Shown here: piece by piece, positions 35,182 through 46,450 of the stretch
Layout: every line of letters starts with the position of its first letter
Position numbering within the stretch: position 1 is the stretch's first letter
From: Undaria pinnatifida
Taxonomy: Eukaryota; Sar; Phaeophyceae; Laminariales; Alariaceae
Direction of reading: 5' to 3'
DNA: 64,000 nt
NCBI GenBank assembly: GCA_012845835.1
Contig: JABAKD010000002.1
Location: 20,722,129-20,786,128 of the forward strand
Notes under the pieces: model-generated
The model's input: the letters and a program-made list of their open reading frames with translations, nothing else
What the model was told of the DNA's origin: nothing
Database searches by the model: none
Translations under genes and position numbers: made by a program

Positions 35182-36594
35182 TAGCTAAAACCCTACGGTG
35201 GAGCATAACCGCAGGCAGGGAGTAACAGCAGCTTATGTCCATGGTGGTGGCACAACCTAGGACACCCACACCGTATACAGCGGCCAGTGGGGTTTACAGC
35301 AGCAGCTAAAAGCCCTATGGCGGAAGTACAGGCGTAGGCACCCCCGCCGGGTGTTGCGAGCGAGGGATTTTAACTCGCACGGCATTATTTATTTTTGTTA
35401 CTATTTGCCGTACGCACTCCAATTCAGAAGGAAGGTTGGTTGTGGAGGCAGCAAATATGGGACTATCTGCACATTCCGCACGGCCGCCAGCCGTGTGCAT
35501 CCCAACTGGGGGGTGGTTTGTTAGGGCAAAGTCGCGCGGCATGTTAGCCGCGCGTGCTTCTTGCTGCTGGTAACAGTGGTAGGAACGGGCGTGGGGTAAT
35601 CGTGGGCCCTCTGCAGCAGTACCAAATAACGATGGGGGTTCGTCCGGGCAACAAGCTGAGCAGCATGGTCGCACGCACTCCATGATACGCAGCAGCAACA
35701 GCAGCAGCGGGAGAAGTCTTGGAAGGAGCAGATATGGTTATTCGCCAGCCGCAGCTTTAGGGTTCGGCAACATCGCGGGGCGGAGGGGGGACAGGTCTGG
35801 TCGAATTGGTGGCGTTCCGTAAGACTAAATGATGAATTTATTTTTACGATGGATACACCTGTCGATTGAAATATTGTTTTGTAATGTAACGTTTTTTTAT
35901 TTGCGGCAAGTGTGGCACCCGTAGATAGTAGACGATATATGTTTGAACGTTTATTTTTACAAAGTGTCATAGAGGAATGAACAAACATTTTTTAGGGGAA
36001 TAGATCGATATAAGGGGGGAGGGGGGGGGGGGGGGGGGTATTTTCGTGGATAAGTGGAAACGTAGTCACGTAAGCATAGCCGTAGACATTAGAGTCTGAG
36101 AGCGTAATGCAACGTCGTACCTGAATAAAAAATGTGTGCGGACATGTTGATTCGAGTTATTCGGAAGAGGCGTCTACATTTGGATGTGTGTGGGTTGGGA
36201 AACGGGTACATATGAGTGTGGAAGTGAGTATGGACTGTGCATGTCGAGTACTAGGTATTTGTGGGTGGAAAGGGTGTATATAAGCATGGAAGTGTTCAAC
36301 CTACGTTCGTAGGTTACAACGTCTTTATTAAACATCTGAGGATTACAAAGACGTTTTCAAAAACAACATTGTTATGTATAGATTAATGTGTCTTCTCGAC
36401 GACGTCGATTGAGGAATGCTAATTATAACCAAGTTTCTCAACTATACCAACGCAAAACATACATTCATGACGTACATATCAAACACACTACCTAGAACCG
36501 AAATATTTCAGGAAATAAACAACGCCAAAAACCCTGCCAAAACATGGTATGTCCACGGGAACAACGAACGTTACTGAGTCCAAATCACGCCTGA

Positions 36595-36960
36595 ATGCAT
36601 CTCGCGCTTTCCTTCAAACGACCCATCCCGCTGCTGCAATTCACCCCCTTCCCCCGCCCCCCCCCCCCCCCCCCCCCCCCCCCCACCCTTCCCTCACCAG
36701 ATAATGGACTTACAGACTTCACTTGATAAACTGATGCATTACCTTCCACGAATTTCATAGTTTCCGTCCACAAACTGACTAACGTCACCCTGTTGACCCG
36801 GATAGCTACACTATAGTTGCAAGTGGAGTCGCCGAAGCATCCCCAAACCTCCCACAACTCATCACATGTCACCCACCCACATGGCGGGATACTCAATAAG
36901 CAGACTACCTATATATACCAACGCTTTCCTGTGTAATTCCCCCCCCCCCCCCCCCCCCTA
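36595..36960 (+). repeat. Poly-C element, copy 3, with two long C tracts
   Basis: C tracts of more than 20 bases lie at about 36656-36683 and 36940-36958. Between them are GATAAACTGATGCATTACCT, TGTTGACCCGGATAGCTACA and AGTGGAGTCGCCGA blocks shared with the copies at 15.7 and 41.1 kb. Confidence 0.75.
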
Positions 36961-37209
36961 TTTCTTAAACCCTAACCTCACTCCGTACTTCGATTCAACC
37001 CACACCGTGTAGCGAAACCAGTAATACACACATAGCCGAACTATGAAGAGTAACGGTATCATAAGTGCATTATGATACCGCTACAACCCATAGTTGTCGA
37101 GGCTGGTTACTGCATGTCTATCTTCAGGGATAAATATGCAATTAACCATACTTGACAAAAGCCGCGAGGGGGAACGTTGAAATTCCCAAACGTCCCTCGC
37201 AACTTCGTT

Positions 37210-37340
37210 TTAGGCCCCCCGAAGCAGTTTTCTCGGCGTACAAAAATACGTTTTGCAGATATACAATAAAACTCCGTCTTAGGCCCCCCGAAGCAGTTGT
37301 CTTGGCGTACAAAAATACGTTTTGCAGATATATACACCAG
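37210..37340. repeat. Tandem repeat, two 69-base units
   Basis: TAGGCCCCCCGAAGCAGTT starts at 37211 and 37280, followed in both by GGCGTACAAAAATACGTTTT and GCAGATATA. A C tract follows at about 37375-37389. Confidence 0.85.
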
Positions 37341-37411
37341 CCCCCCACCCTTTTCCCCCCCTTCCCCTTCCTTCCCCCCCCCCCCCCCAACCACTGTACA
37401 CCAATATATAT

Positions 37412-37650
37412 TCGAAAACACGGTTCTGATACAATACAATAATGAACTCTAGAACATCAAACAAAAAGTACGTGTAGATAACATGTATTCGAAAATACCG
37501 CTCCGAAACAACACGATAACAAAGTCTAGAACATAAACCAAAACATATACGTGTAACATCAAAAACGCGGAAAGCACCACTTTGAAACAATACGATAACC
37601 AAGTCGAGAATATCAACCAAAACATACGTGAAACAAAAACCACGCGGACA
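37412..37650. repeat. Degenerate tandem repeat, three units of about 75 bases
   Basis: Each unit has a CGAAAA/GGAAAG start, an AAACAAYACGATAAC-like core, a TCTAGAACAT/TCGAGAATAT block and an ACATACGTG-like end. The units are diverged at about 70-80 percent by eye. Confidence 0.65.
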
Positions 37651-38319
37651 CGCGACACACTAGAACCATATATGCGTCCGCATACGAACACCAGTCAAAA
37701 GGTGGAACCCATATACCCTGGGTTCCAAACTGAGGTCTCTACGAGTCCGAAACATCACATAGTCCACATAAAGTCTTCACACGAACCTAAAAATGTGTCA
37801 CAACTGCTCGTTGCCAAATGACAGGTTCATCAAGAACGCAAGAACAAACAGAACGAGAGGCAGGGTAATCGAAGCAGCGCAAATCATTATAGCATTCGCC
37901 CACCACATCACCTCCTTTGAAATTGGTTTTGGGCATCAGCGAACTGGGTCCAACGCATGCCCGTAGAGTCTTAGGTGGAGTGAGGAGCGGTAGTAAAAAT
38001 CAAGTGCGCTGCTCGATAACCTGTTCCTGACCGTCGGTATACTGAACAATCTTCGGGCCGCGTCTTCTCTGTGTCAGGTGTGTGAGGAATTTCTTTGTCA
38101 TTTTTCAAGCAAGCGGTTGCGTTGGCATATACTACCTGGCTTGATGTCAAGGAAAGGAACACCACTGAGCGATCATCTACTACATGTTAGGGCATGTTTT
38201 CATGAACACCACTAACAAGAGCACCAGACATGGACGCGACATCTACAGGACTACAACATCTTCGACGACAGTGGGGAGAAAACAGGACGTATAAGTGTAC
38301 ACTATATATAGTCTATAAT

Positions 38320-39450
38320 AATGTGGAAAGTAAGTACAGACAGGGATGTTAACACTGCGGTAAACCACACGACCAACCTATTACGCAGGGTATTTCGTGC
38401 CTCCATCCGCTTACATGATTGCCTGACAACCCCTACTATTCCAAACGCAGAGGAATGTGCCTAACGAAGTAAAGTCACCCTCGCGTTCAATAGTGGTGAC
38501 ATCGCATGTCCACGTGAGACAACCTTTACGAAACGCAGTAGCATATGCCTGACGAAGTGAAGTCACCCTCGCCTTCAATAGTAGTGACATCGCATATATA
38601 TGACGTTGCATGCCCACCTCAACTGCTGTATTTGTGAGATGTATCTCTGTCTTAGAATTGGCGACCTCAGAGCCCCACAGCGGCACGGTAAAAATCATGG
38701 ACGTGAAATCGCACATTTGAGACAATAATAAGTTGAAAAGGAAGCACAAACAGACGTGATACACTGCCGACCCATCGCATACCCTCCTGAGACGACCTCT
38801 ACGAAACACAGTACCATTTACCTCACGAAGTAAAACCACCCTCGCGATCAATAGTGATGACATCGCATATACATGACATCACATACCCACCTCGCCTGAT
38901 GTATTTGTAGGACGTATCTCTGACTTAAAATTGACGACTGCAGAGCCCCACATCGACAAGGTAAAATCATAGGCGTGAAATCGTACATTTATTTGAGACA
39001 AAAATAATTTGGAAAAGGAAGCACAGGCAGATGTGTTAAAATTGCGGTAAACAACCTTACCAACCCATTACGTAGGGTATTTCGTACATACCGTCTGCAT
39101 GATCGCCTCCCCACCTATGCCAAGCGAAGTATTACTAACGAGGTAACGTGATTGAGCGCGTGTATACCAAGTATGACTAATGAGGTAACGTAATTGAGCA
39201 CATGTATACCAAGCGTCGATTCGCATCCCTCCCTCTAATGCTCAATGACGGAGACAGCATATGGCCACATACATCACCTCGCATGCTGTATTTGGCAACA
39301 CGTATCTCTTGCGTATAATTAGCGATGTCGATAATAATGGTGACTGTATGATGATGGTGACAAACACAGTGCATGACCACATCACCTCGCCTGTTGCATT
39401 TGACAATACGTATCTCTTTCTTATAATTAGCGATGTCAGAAAATAATGGT
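38320..39450. repeat. Satellite-like complex array
   Basis: Blocks recur in order: GAAGTAAAGTCACCCTCGCG with TCAATAGTGGTGACATCGCA (near 38465, 38555, 38830), GTATTTGTRRGAYGTATCTCT, CAGAGCCCCACA, and GGAAGCACAGGCAGATGTG with GCGGTAAAC (38330, 38735, 39015). Near 39123-39215 a 46-base unit GAGGTAACGTRATTGAGC occurs twice. Near 39260-39445 a block of about 110 bases, ending ATAATTAGCGATGTC, occurs twice. No coding capacity is visible. Confidence 0.75.
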
Positions 39451-39691
39451 ACCTACAAATATTCTATAAAATATTCTAGCTTTCGATCGATGTATCATAC
39501 AACAACAAACTATGAAGATTTAACACGTTATTTACTACACTTAAACACTGAGTTGCATGCTGCATCTAACATCAAACCTTCTAGAATAGTAAACATTACA
39601 AGCCAGATGATATAAAGGGATGTCTTATTGCTTGAATCGTCAGGTTTGTCCCCTCTGAGAATTTATAGTTTCCGCGCACATATTGAAATGT

Positions 39692-39722
<31 letters not shown>

Positions 39723-39825
39723 CCTCCCCCTCCACTGACCTCTTTTTCATAACAAACCCCAACCCTTTTCCCCCCCCCCCCGCCCCGCCGTCCCCCGATT
39801 CCCCCCCCCCCCCTTCCGCCTACTC

Positions 39826-40620
39826 TATCCAAACGCCCCACTCACAATCAAAATCGGCCTGAGTAATAAACACCTATACGCAGTTGATACCACGTCATTA
39901 TCTTTCTGACCATCCATGACGAAGGTTTCAATTATTTCCCCCCCCCCCTCCCCCCCCCCCCCCCCCCCCCCTCCAACGCCCCCTCTTTTCCGACCACCTA
40001 CACGATCGCCTAGACCTAGCACACGCGTATAACAAGCTGCTACATATCTTTGATCTCACAGCCGAAGTGTATTTGAATATTATTTGTGACCTAAACCTCC
40101 TAAAAATCCCCCCCCCCCCCCTCTTGCTCTCCCTTACTCAAACGCCCCACCAAATATCAAAATCCGCCACATTAACAAACACTTCACGCGCAGGATATCA
40201 CCTCATTATCTTTCGAGAGCCATCCATGCCGCTGTGTTTCCCCCCCCCCCCCCCTCCAACGCCCCCTTTTTCCCGACCACCTGCACGATCGCGTAGACCT
40301 AGCACCACGCGTATAACAAGCTGATACATATCTTTGATCTCACAGCCGAAGTGTATTTGAATATGATTTGTGACCTAAACCTCCTAAAAAATCTCCCCCC
40401 CCCCCCCCCCTCTTGCTCTCCCTTACTCAAACGCCCCACCAAATATCGAAATCCGCCACATTAATAAACACTTCACGCACAGGATATCACCTCATTATCT
40501 TTCGAGAGCCATCCATGCCGCTGTGTCCCCCCCCCCCCCCGCCTCGAACGCCCCTTTCTTCCCCATCACCCGCACCTTCGCCTAGACCTAGCACCGCACG
40601 TATAACAAACCCCTCACCTA
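39826..40620 (+). repeat. Tandem array of about 300-base units with poly-C tracts
   Basis: Three units start with CAAACGCCCCAC at about 39829, 40140 and 40430. Each has a TATCACCTCATTATCTTTC-like block, a C tract, CCAACGCCCCC, GCCTAGACCTAGCAC and CGTATAACAA. The first two end with CTTTGATCTCACAGCCGAAG and a second C tract. The C tracts differ in length between units. Confidence 0.85.
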
Positions 40621-40729
40621 AAGCCCTTTCCCCCCCCCCCCCCCCGCCCCCCGCCCCCGCCCCCACCCCCCACCCTCCCCCCCCAACCCATCCCAACCCC
40701 ACCCCCTCGAACACTCCACCCTCTCTTTA

Positions 40730-40842
40730 CTCACTGATTGTACGACTTATCCCAGAATATACACGATAAACTGATGTATTATTTCCAAAAATGTCACATT
40801 TATCCCCTCGAAATAATGTATAGTTTCCAGGCACATATCGAG

Positions 40843-40874
<32 letters not shown>

Positions 40875-41275
40875 GCCCCCAATAATATACTGGTGCCAAA
40901 ACCGTCAGATTTATCCCCTCGAAAGGATTTATAGCTTACATGCACAAATTGCCCCTTTCCCCCCCCCCCCCCGCCCCCCCTCCAAACCCGCTCGCTTTTG
41001 ATCAAAACCAGGCCCCCCCTTTGCCTTCACAGCTGTCAGATTTTGTCCCCCTCAGAAACGGGTTTTATAGTTTCCGCGCACAGACTGACTAAAATCATCC
41101 TGTTGACCCTGATAGCTACACTGTAGCTGTAAGGGGAGTCGCCGACCTATATCCTTAATGAGGACACACAACTCGTAATGCGCGCGATCGGAGTATCACA
41201 CACAGCTTGCAAAGATGAGTTTCGACGAAATCTTCGATCTCACAGCTGGAGTGTATTTTAATTTTTATACGGAGT
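40730..41275 (+). repeat. Poly-C element, copy 4 (fullest copy)
   Basis: The order is the same as in copy 1: GTCACATTTATCCCCTCGAA, C tracts (about 40845-40874 and 40960-40972), GTTTTATAGTTTCCGCGCAC, TGTTGACCCTGATAGCTACA, CCTTAATGAGGACACACA, GCGCGATCGGAGTATCACAC and CTTCGATCTCACAGCTGGAG, with a T-rich tail ending at about 41275. Confidence 0.78.
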
Positions 41276-42609
41276 AATATTTATTTGCGATAGGGTGGAG
41301 ACCCGCGGATAGTATAATCTAAGATTCGTTCTGGATGGAATACGTAGCCTTTTTCGCCAGGTAGTTTTGAAGTGAGTTTTCATGTTCACATCAAGCAGTC
41401 TTTATACATCCGGAAAACTTGCAGTTTTTCTGGTGCAGACAGGACTAGAAGGGGCCTGATGGAGCTGATATACATACGATAGCGATTTGGGGAAAAGGGT
41501 ACGCAGGTGCACCTCGAGAGGCGTACTGTTGATGTGGGATATTGTTGATAGCACTGATTTTGTTTAATTTTGCGGGTACCTGTTGTTTTTGGCAGTAGTA
41601 CTCTTCTGTTTGATTGCAAAATAAAGGAGGGTGAGCATATTCATGACTGATTGGTTGTTCTACGAACAGCGGTATCATTTTGCGAATACTTGTTCGCAAT
41701 GGAGGAGTGAAACACGAAACGATGATTGAATAGTTTTCGTAGCTGGGGGGGCTTTGGCTGTTCGTGTCGACAGTGGCGGCGTTTTATTGTTTCTTTATTG
41801 GATTATTTGGAGCTAGCAAACTAAAGCCAAAAGGGTTGTGTGTATTTTCGGTTTACGGTGGTCTGCAAGCGACTAATATTTCGGGTAATTAAGCTTGTTC
41901 GCGAGGATTGGTTACACTGGCTCAAAGTTTTTGCTGGTATCTCTTGTTTGTGGTTGCCTACGCATGTTGACGAGATGGGATGGGGCATCTTTGTGACCGT
42001 ACAGGACCTACTGGTCTCATATGAGAGAGGGGATACAAAGTCATGATTTGTCTTTGAATTTCCGATGTTTTTCCGAACTTTTGATAGGTGGTGCAATCTT
42101 GTTTGGGAATTCAAAGGATGAGGTATTTTGAGGATTTGATTTAATTCACAAGCAAGTTGTTTTGTATTTGTTTTGCAATGAAAAAACAGGGTGGCTTGTG
42201 AATGGTCAGATATTCTTTGTATCAGGGAGGGCTTAAGCTAATTTTCGTGTTGGATCAATTCTGTCTTTGCAGAAAATAATTTATGCTGTATTGTTTTACC
42301 GGTATGATCTGTGTGCCTATACGATATATAGCGGTAGTAGAGAACAACGGGAGACCTTTGCCCGGGTGACCTCGCGATCTCTGGCATTTTATCTGTCGCA
42401 TTAGTTTTGCCGTGAAGGCGCGGCTGTTGTAATCTCTTGTTGTGATTACAATTGTTGTAAGTGGATGTATGGAAGAGGTTTTCGCTCATGAGGATGAATT
42501 TACTCTTGCCTTTTTCGTTGTTTTAGGTGATGTAATTGAGTCCATTGTTGATTCGTCACTGCCTTGCGAAAAATCCGGGAGGGAGTTGATTTGGGATTTT
42601 CAGTTCGAC

Positions 42610-42796
42610 AGTTACTTTTCAGTTTCGTGCCGGTTCGTACTATTGGCCTATTGTGGGACACTTAGTACTTGGCTGGCATTCTTGATGGTAGACTGTGAGC
42701 TCTTCTCGACACGGGCTCACTTCCCGACTTGCCTCTACCATGTTGGGACACGTAATACAATGACTTGAAACCTACCCCCGCTTGAAGCTAACGAAC
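42610..42796 (+). repeat. Direct repeat, right copy (partner at 34573-34758)
   Basis: This is the same sequence as the left copy with scattered substitutions. It is followed at once by a 33-base unit (CGCTTGAAGCTAACGAACAG and 13 more bases) present twice at 42779-42844, whose first part belongs to the repeat itself. Confidence 0.85.
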
Positions 42797-42919
42797 AGGG
42801 GATCATTGACTCGCTTGAAGCTAACGAACAGGGGATCATTGACTTCGGGCGTGGGGGAGGTCGGGAATTGACAAGGGTGTAGGCGGTCAGCACGTACAAG
42901 GGGGAAGCGAGGAGGACGC

Positions 42920-43235
42920 CGAAGCATCGTGTACCTAATGCGGTCGGGCTCGAGATGGCTTCGCTGAGGAATCGGAGGACACACACGCATGGGTAACCGT
43001 CCCGTGCGCCCACAGACGGTTTTACATCGAGCGAGTGATGAACCGGACTTGTCCCTCCCCGCATGCCCAAAGGCAGACGACAACGCGATGTCAGCTGCCT
43101 TTGGGCATGCGGACAGGAACAAAAGTATGAGTCCATCACACTTTTGATGTAAACCATCTGTGGGCCAACGGAATGGGTGTTCAAACATGGTTGTCCTCAG
43201 ACTTCCCGGCCGAGTAATCTAAAGCCCGACTGCAA
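42920..43235. repeat. Inverted duplication with a perfect 18-bp hairpin at its centre
   Basis: CCGCATGCCCAAAGGCAG (43059-43076) pairs with CTGCCTTTGGGCATGCGG (43095-43112). Outward, CCCACAGACGGTTTTACATC pairs with GATGTAAACCATCTGTGGG, and CATCGTGTACCTAATGCGGT pairs imperfectly with the sequence near 43225-43245. The arms are therefore about 130 bases each. Confidence 0.75.
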
Positions 43236-44590
43236 TAGGTGCACGATGTTTGTGTGTCCTTTATTCCACCTTTTACGCGCTGACCGTCTTCGCCTTGATT
43301 GGTTGGTTCATGACGTTCACACTCGTAGTCAGCGCAACGGTCGCCAAAGTAGCTCCGATGTCGCTGTTGATGGGCGACCCAAGCGGTAGCGCGGTCGTGC
43401 TGCAGAGCCTAAGTGGATCTTCGGCAATACTTCTGTTAGGTGTAACGTGCTTCGATATTGGGGTCCTGTCCCTCCTCTACTGACCACCCCGAACCGATCG
43501 TCTCCCCGGTCGGCTGCCCTCTCAGCGCTTTCTGTGGTTCATCTATCTCATTTGAACGACAAACCGGAGAAATCGAGCCCCTGCCTGTCCTACATATACT
43601 TTTCACAGACCCCACACGGTAGCTGCACTTGTGGTTGGAGGGTCGTGTCACACCACTCTCCTCCGAGGCCCTCCTCGCCTCACTCTGTGGCACTCGGCAA
43701 CAAATACGCTCTTTCCGGCGTAGTATGGGTCGTTCTCGGGAGGTGGAGATCGGCTGCGCTGAACCTGTCTCTGATCACGTGTTATTTCGTCGTCGTGCCC
43801 GCCGATCTGTTCACCTCGACCGCCAAATCCAGTGACGAGCGTAGCTTCTCTCCTGGTCCGTTACCAGAGGGTCAAGGGTCAACGACCACCTCCGGGAGAT
43901 AGAGTACCTGTGCCCCTGCCCCGACGCCGCAGCCATCGCCGTGACCCATGCCGTCAACAGCACGATCGGCAGTGTTCGTGCCGCGCCCACAGCAGCTTTC
44001 ATCAAGGGGGAAGTCCCAACCGTCGCTATGGCCTCCACCATCGAAATTGGTACTTGAATCGCCCTCTACGACGGCATCACAGCCACTGCCAGCTATATCA
44101 CCGCCCGCCACGCCATTCCGACAGTATCTCTAAGCCCGTCGTTGTCGCCACTACCGCTGCCGCCGCCATCATCACTGCCGGCAGCTTCATGCTCCTCCAC
44201 AGGGATGCCTCTCGTAACACAGGGCATGTTCGTTGCATTCGAATCATCCTCGTGATCAGCGGTCAGGACGGCGGAGTTGGCGCTACCAAGGCTGTCACGG
44301 CCGATGTTCACAGGGACGTCGGAGGAAAGGTGTTCGGGACTCGCGCCGACATTCAAACCACCTCACTGGCCGCCACGGCCACTGTCATGCAAGCCCCCAG
44401 AAAGAGGTTCGCTCCGGGAGGAGGCCTCGGAAGACCACTGAGTGTGCTATATGTCCTTGGCTATTCTTATGGTCTATCTAGAGAGCTGTCCTCACCGACT
44501 ACGCCTGCCGTGCTACGCGGCGTTGATGCGCGGCAGGTGGAGTCGGAGCTCCCTAGATTTGCCATCGGGGCGGCCAAGGCCTCATAGCAC
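43177..44590 (+). pseudogene. Decayed membrane-protein-like gene, copy A
   Basis: Successive frames on the + strand match other copies at protein level. At 43250-43483 a hydrophobic stretch reads LTVFALIGWFMTFTLVVSAT and LLMGDPSGSAVVLQSLSGSS, then stops. At 43690-43800 it reads LSGVVWVVLGRWRSAALNLS and LITCYFVV. At 43983-44140 it reads APTAAFIKGEVPTVAMASTI, an in-frame TGA, and DGITATASYITARHAIPTV. At 44290-44440 it reads VTADVHRDVGGKVFGTRADI with GGGLGRPL. Each block recurs in copies B to E. The stop and the frame changes indicate a pseudogene, unless short introns separate the blocks. No known family is recognised. Confidence 0.55.
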
Positions 44591-44745
44591 ATGCAGCAGT
44601 CTTCCAAAGCTTCCTCCCGAAGATGTTCTCTTTCTGCGGTCGTCAGCGATAATGGCCACGGCAGCGACGGAGGTGGTTCGGACGCCAGCGTGAGTCCCGA
44701 ACCCCTTCCCCCCTGAGAACGTCGGCTGTCACATCCTTGGTAGCA

Positions 44746-45130
44746 TCAATTGCGTCGTCCTGGCCGCTGGCGGCGACGACGATTCGAGGGCACAACGCCT
44801 ACACCCGGTGTCAACAGTGGCATCATTGTCGAGGGGTGAGCAGCTGCCGGCTGTGGTGGTGGCGTCGGCAGTGGTGGCGTCGACGACGATGGGCTTGAAG
44901 GTGAGAGCAGGGGTGGCCTGGCAGAGGTTGAGATAGCTGACAGCGGTTTCAGCGTGGAAGGGCCGTCACAGCCGACGTTCAAAGGGACGCTGGATGGGGG
45001 GAGTTCGGGGCTCACGCGGACGTAGGGACCGCCTCGTTCGCGGCCATGTCCACCATCATGGACGCCGGCAGAAATAGATCAGCTCAGGGGGGAGGCATCG
45101 GGAGGTTATATTGCGTGTGCTACGAGTCTT
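44746..45130. pseudogene. Decayed membrane-protein-like gene, copy B, internally inverted
   Basis: On the minus strand (44950-44790) SYLNLCQATPALTFK and TTTAGSCSPLDNDAT match the TASYLAVRQATPAV and TTTAGSYPSLDRDT region of copy D. On the + strand (44960-45110) VTADVQRDAGWGEFGAHADV and AGRNRSAQGGGIGRL match the VTADV...GGGLGR block of copy A. The two halves are in opposite orientation, so the copy has been rearranged. Confidence 0.5.
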
Positions 45131-45309
45131 AGACGGCTCAAATTATTCATTTAGAGAGTTTCCTCCACCGACTTTACCGGGCCGTGCTACGCCGCACCCT
45201 AAATCAAGCCCACGCCTTGACTCAGAGTGCAGCGAAGCACAGCAGGTGAAGTCGGTAAGTGCACCTCCCTAGATGGGTCATTGGAGTCCCCAAGGCCTCG
45301 TTGGCCTTC

Positions 45310-45500
45310 AAAGCAATCTTCCGAGGCCTCCTCCCGGAGCTGCTCTGTTTCTGCGGGCATGGGTGATGGTGCCATGGTGGCGACGACAAAGGCGGTTCGA
45401 ATACGTGCAAGTCCCGAGCTCGTTCCCTCCGGCGTCCCCGATAACGTCGGCTGTGGCGTTCTTGGTAGCGCCCTGACTCGGGATGAGACGTAGCACGGTA
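45310..45500 (-). pseudogene. Decayed membrane-protein-like gene, copy C (short)
   Basis: The minus-strand frame reads TKNATADVIGDAGGNELGTC and ARRNRAAPGGGLGRLL, the same block as copy A at 44290-44440. Flanking blocks of the family are missing. Confidence 0.5.
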
Positions 45501-45559
45501 GGTGGGTTCGGCAAGGGCAACTCCCTACATAGACCGTTGGCAACGCCGAAGCCTCATAT

Positions 45560-46450
45560 TACACGCAGCAGCCCAGTTCCGAGACATCCTCCCTCAGTTG
45601 CTCTCTTCTGCGGGCGACAACGTTGATGGCCGTGGCGGCTGCGAAGGGCGCGGTTCGGACATCGGTGCGGGTCCCGAGCTCGTTCCCTCCGGCGTCCCTG
45701 AGAACGTCGGCTGTGACGGTCTATACAGCATCTACCGCGCCGTCCTGATCACTGACCGCGATGACGATTCGAGCGCGTTGGTCACACCCGGTGCCATCAG
45801 TAGTGTCCCTGTCGAGGGACGGGTAGCTGCCGGCAGTGGTGGTGGCGGCGGCAGTGGTGACGATGACGGCGGCGGTCTTGGAGGTGACGGCAGGGGTGGC
45901 TTGGCGGACGGCGAGGTAGCTGGCGGTGGTTGTGCCGTCGTCAAAGGGGACGATGGGGGCACCGATCTCGCCGGTGGAGGCCACAACGACGGCTGGGACG
46001 GTCCCCTTCATGGAGACTGCTGTGGGCGCGGTTAAACATCGCCGGTCGTGCTGCTGACGCCATGGAAGGCCGCGGCGGCGATTGAAGCACAGGTATACCC
46101 CTTCTTTGAGAGTTGGTGGTTGATCCTCTGGCAAAAGGATCACGTGAGAAGCTACAATCGTGATTAAATACGGCGATTAGATGAACGTGTCGGTGGACAC
46201 GGCAAAAGAACACGGTGGACACGGCAAAAGAACACGTGATCAGAGACAGGATCACCGCAGCCGAGTTCCGCCTCCTGAGAAAGACCCACATTATGCCAGA
46301 AAGGATGAATTTGTCGCGGGGTGCCACAGGATAGGGCAAGGAGAACCTTGAAAGAGAGTGGCGTGGCACAATCCCCCAGTCACAAGTGCAGGAGCGCCGT
46401 GTAGGGGTTGTGACAGGCGCATGGGAGCACCTACAGGTTCGCTTCTCCAA
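45560..46450 (-). pseudogene. Decayed membrane-protein-like gene, copy D
   Basis: The minus-strand order is: LSGIMWVFLRRRNSAAVILS and LITCSFAV (about 46350-46260); APTAVSMKGTVPAVVVASTG, DDGTTTASYLAVRQATPAV and TTTAGSYPSLDRDT (46030-45790); then VTADVLRDAGGNELGTRTDV (45715-45660). It is the inverted counterpart of copy A. Just upstream of APTA the frame is broken by a small deletion (GTTTAACC before GCGCCCACA), so it looks inactive. Confidence 0.55.
46191..46234. repeat. Tandem repeat, two 22-base units
   Basis: CGGTGGACACGGCAAAAGAA followed by CA is repeated exactly once, at 46191 and 46213. Confidence 0.9.

Noticed and set aside
34573..42796. Direct repeats considered as LTRs of an intact retrotransposon
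   Set aside because: The 8-kb interior shows no gag, protease, reverse transcriptase or integrase motifs, and the repeat lacks clear TG...CA ends.
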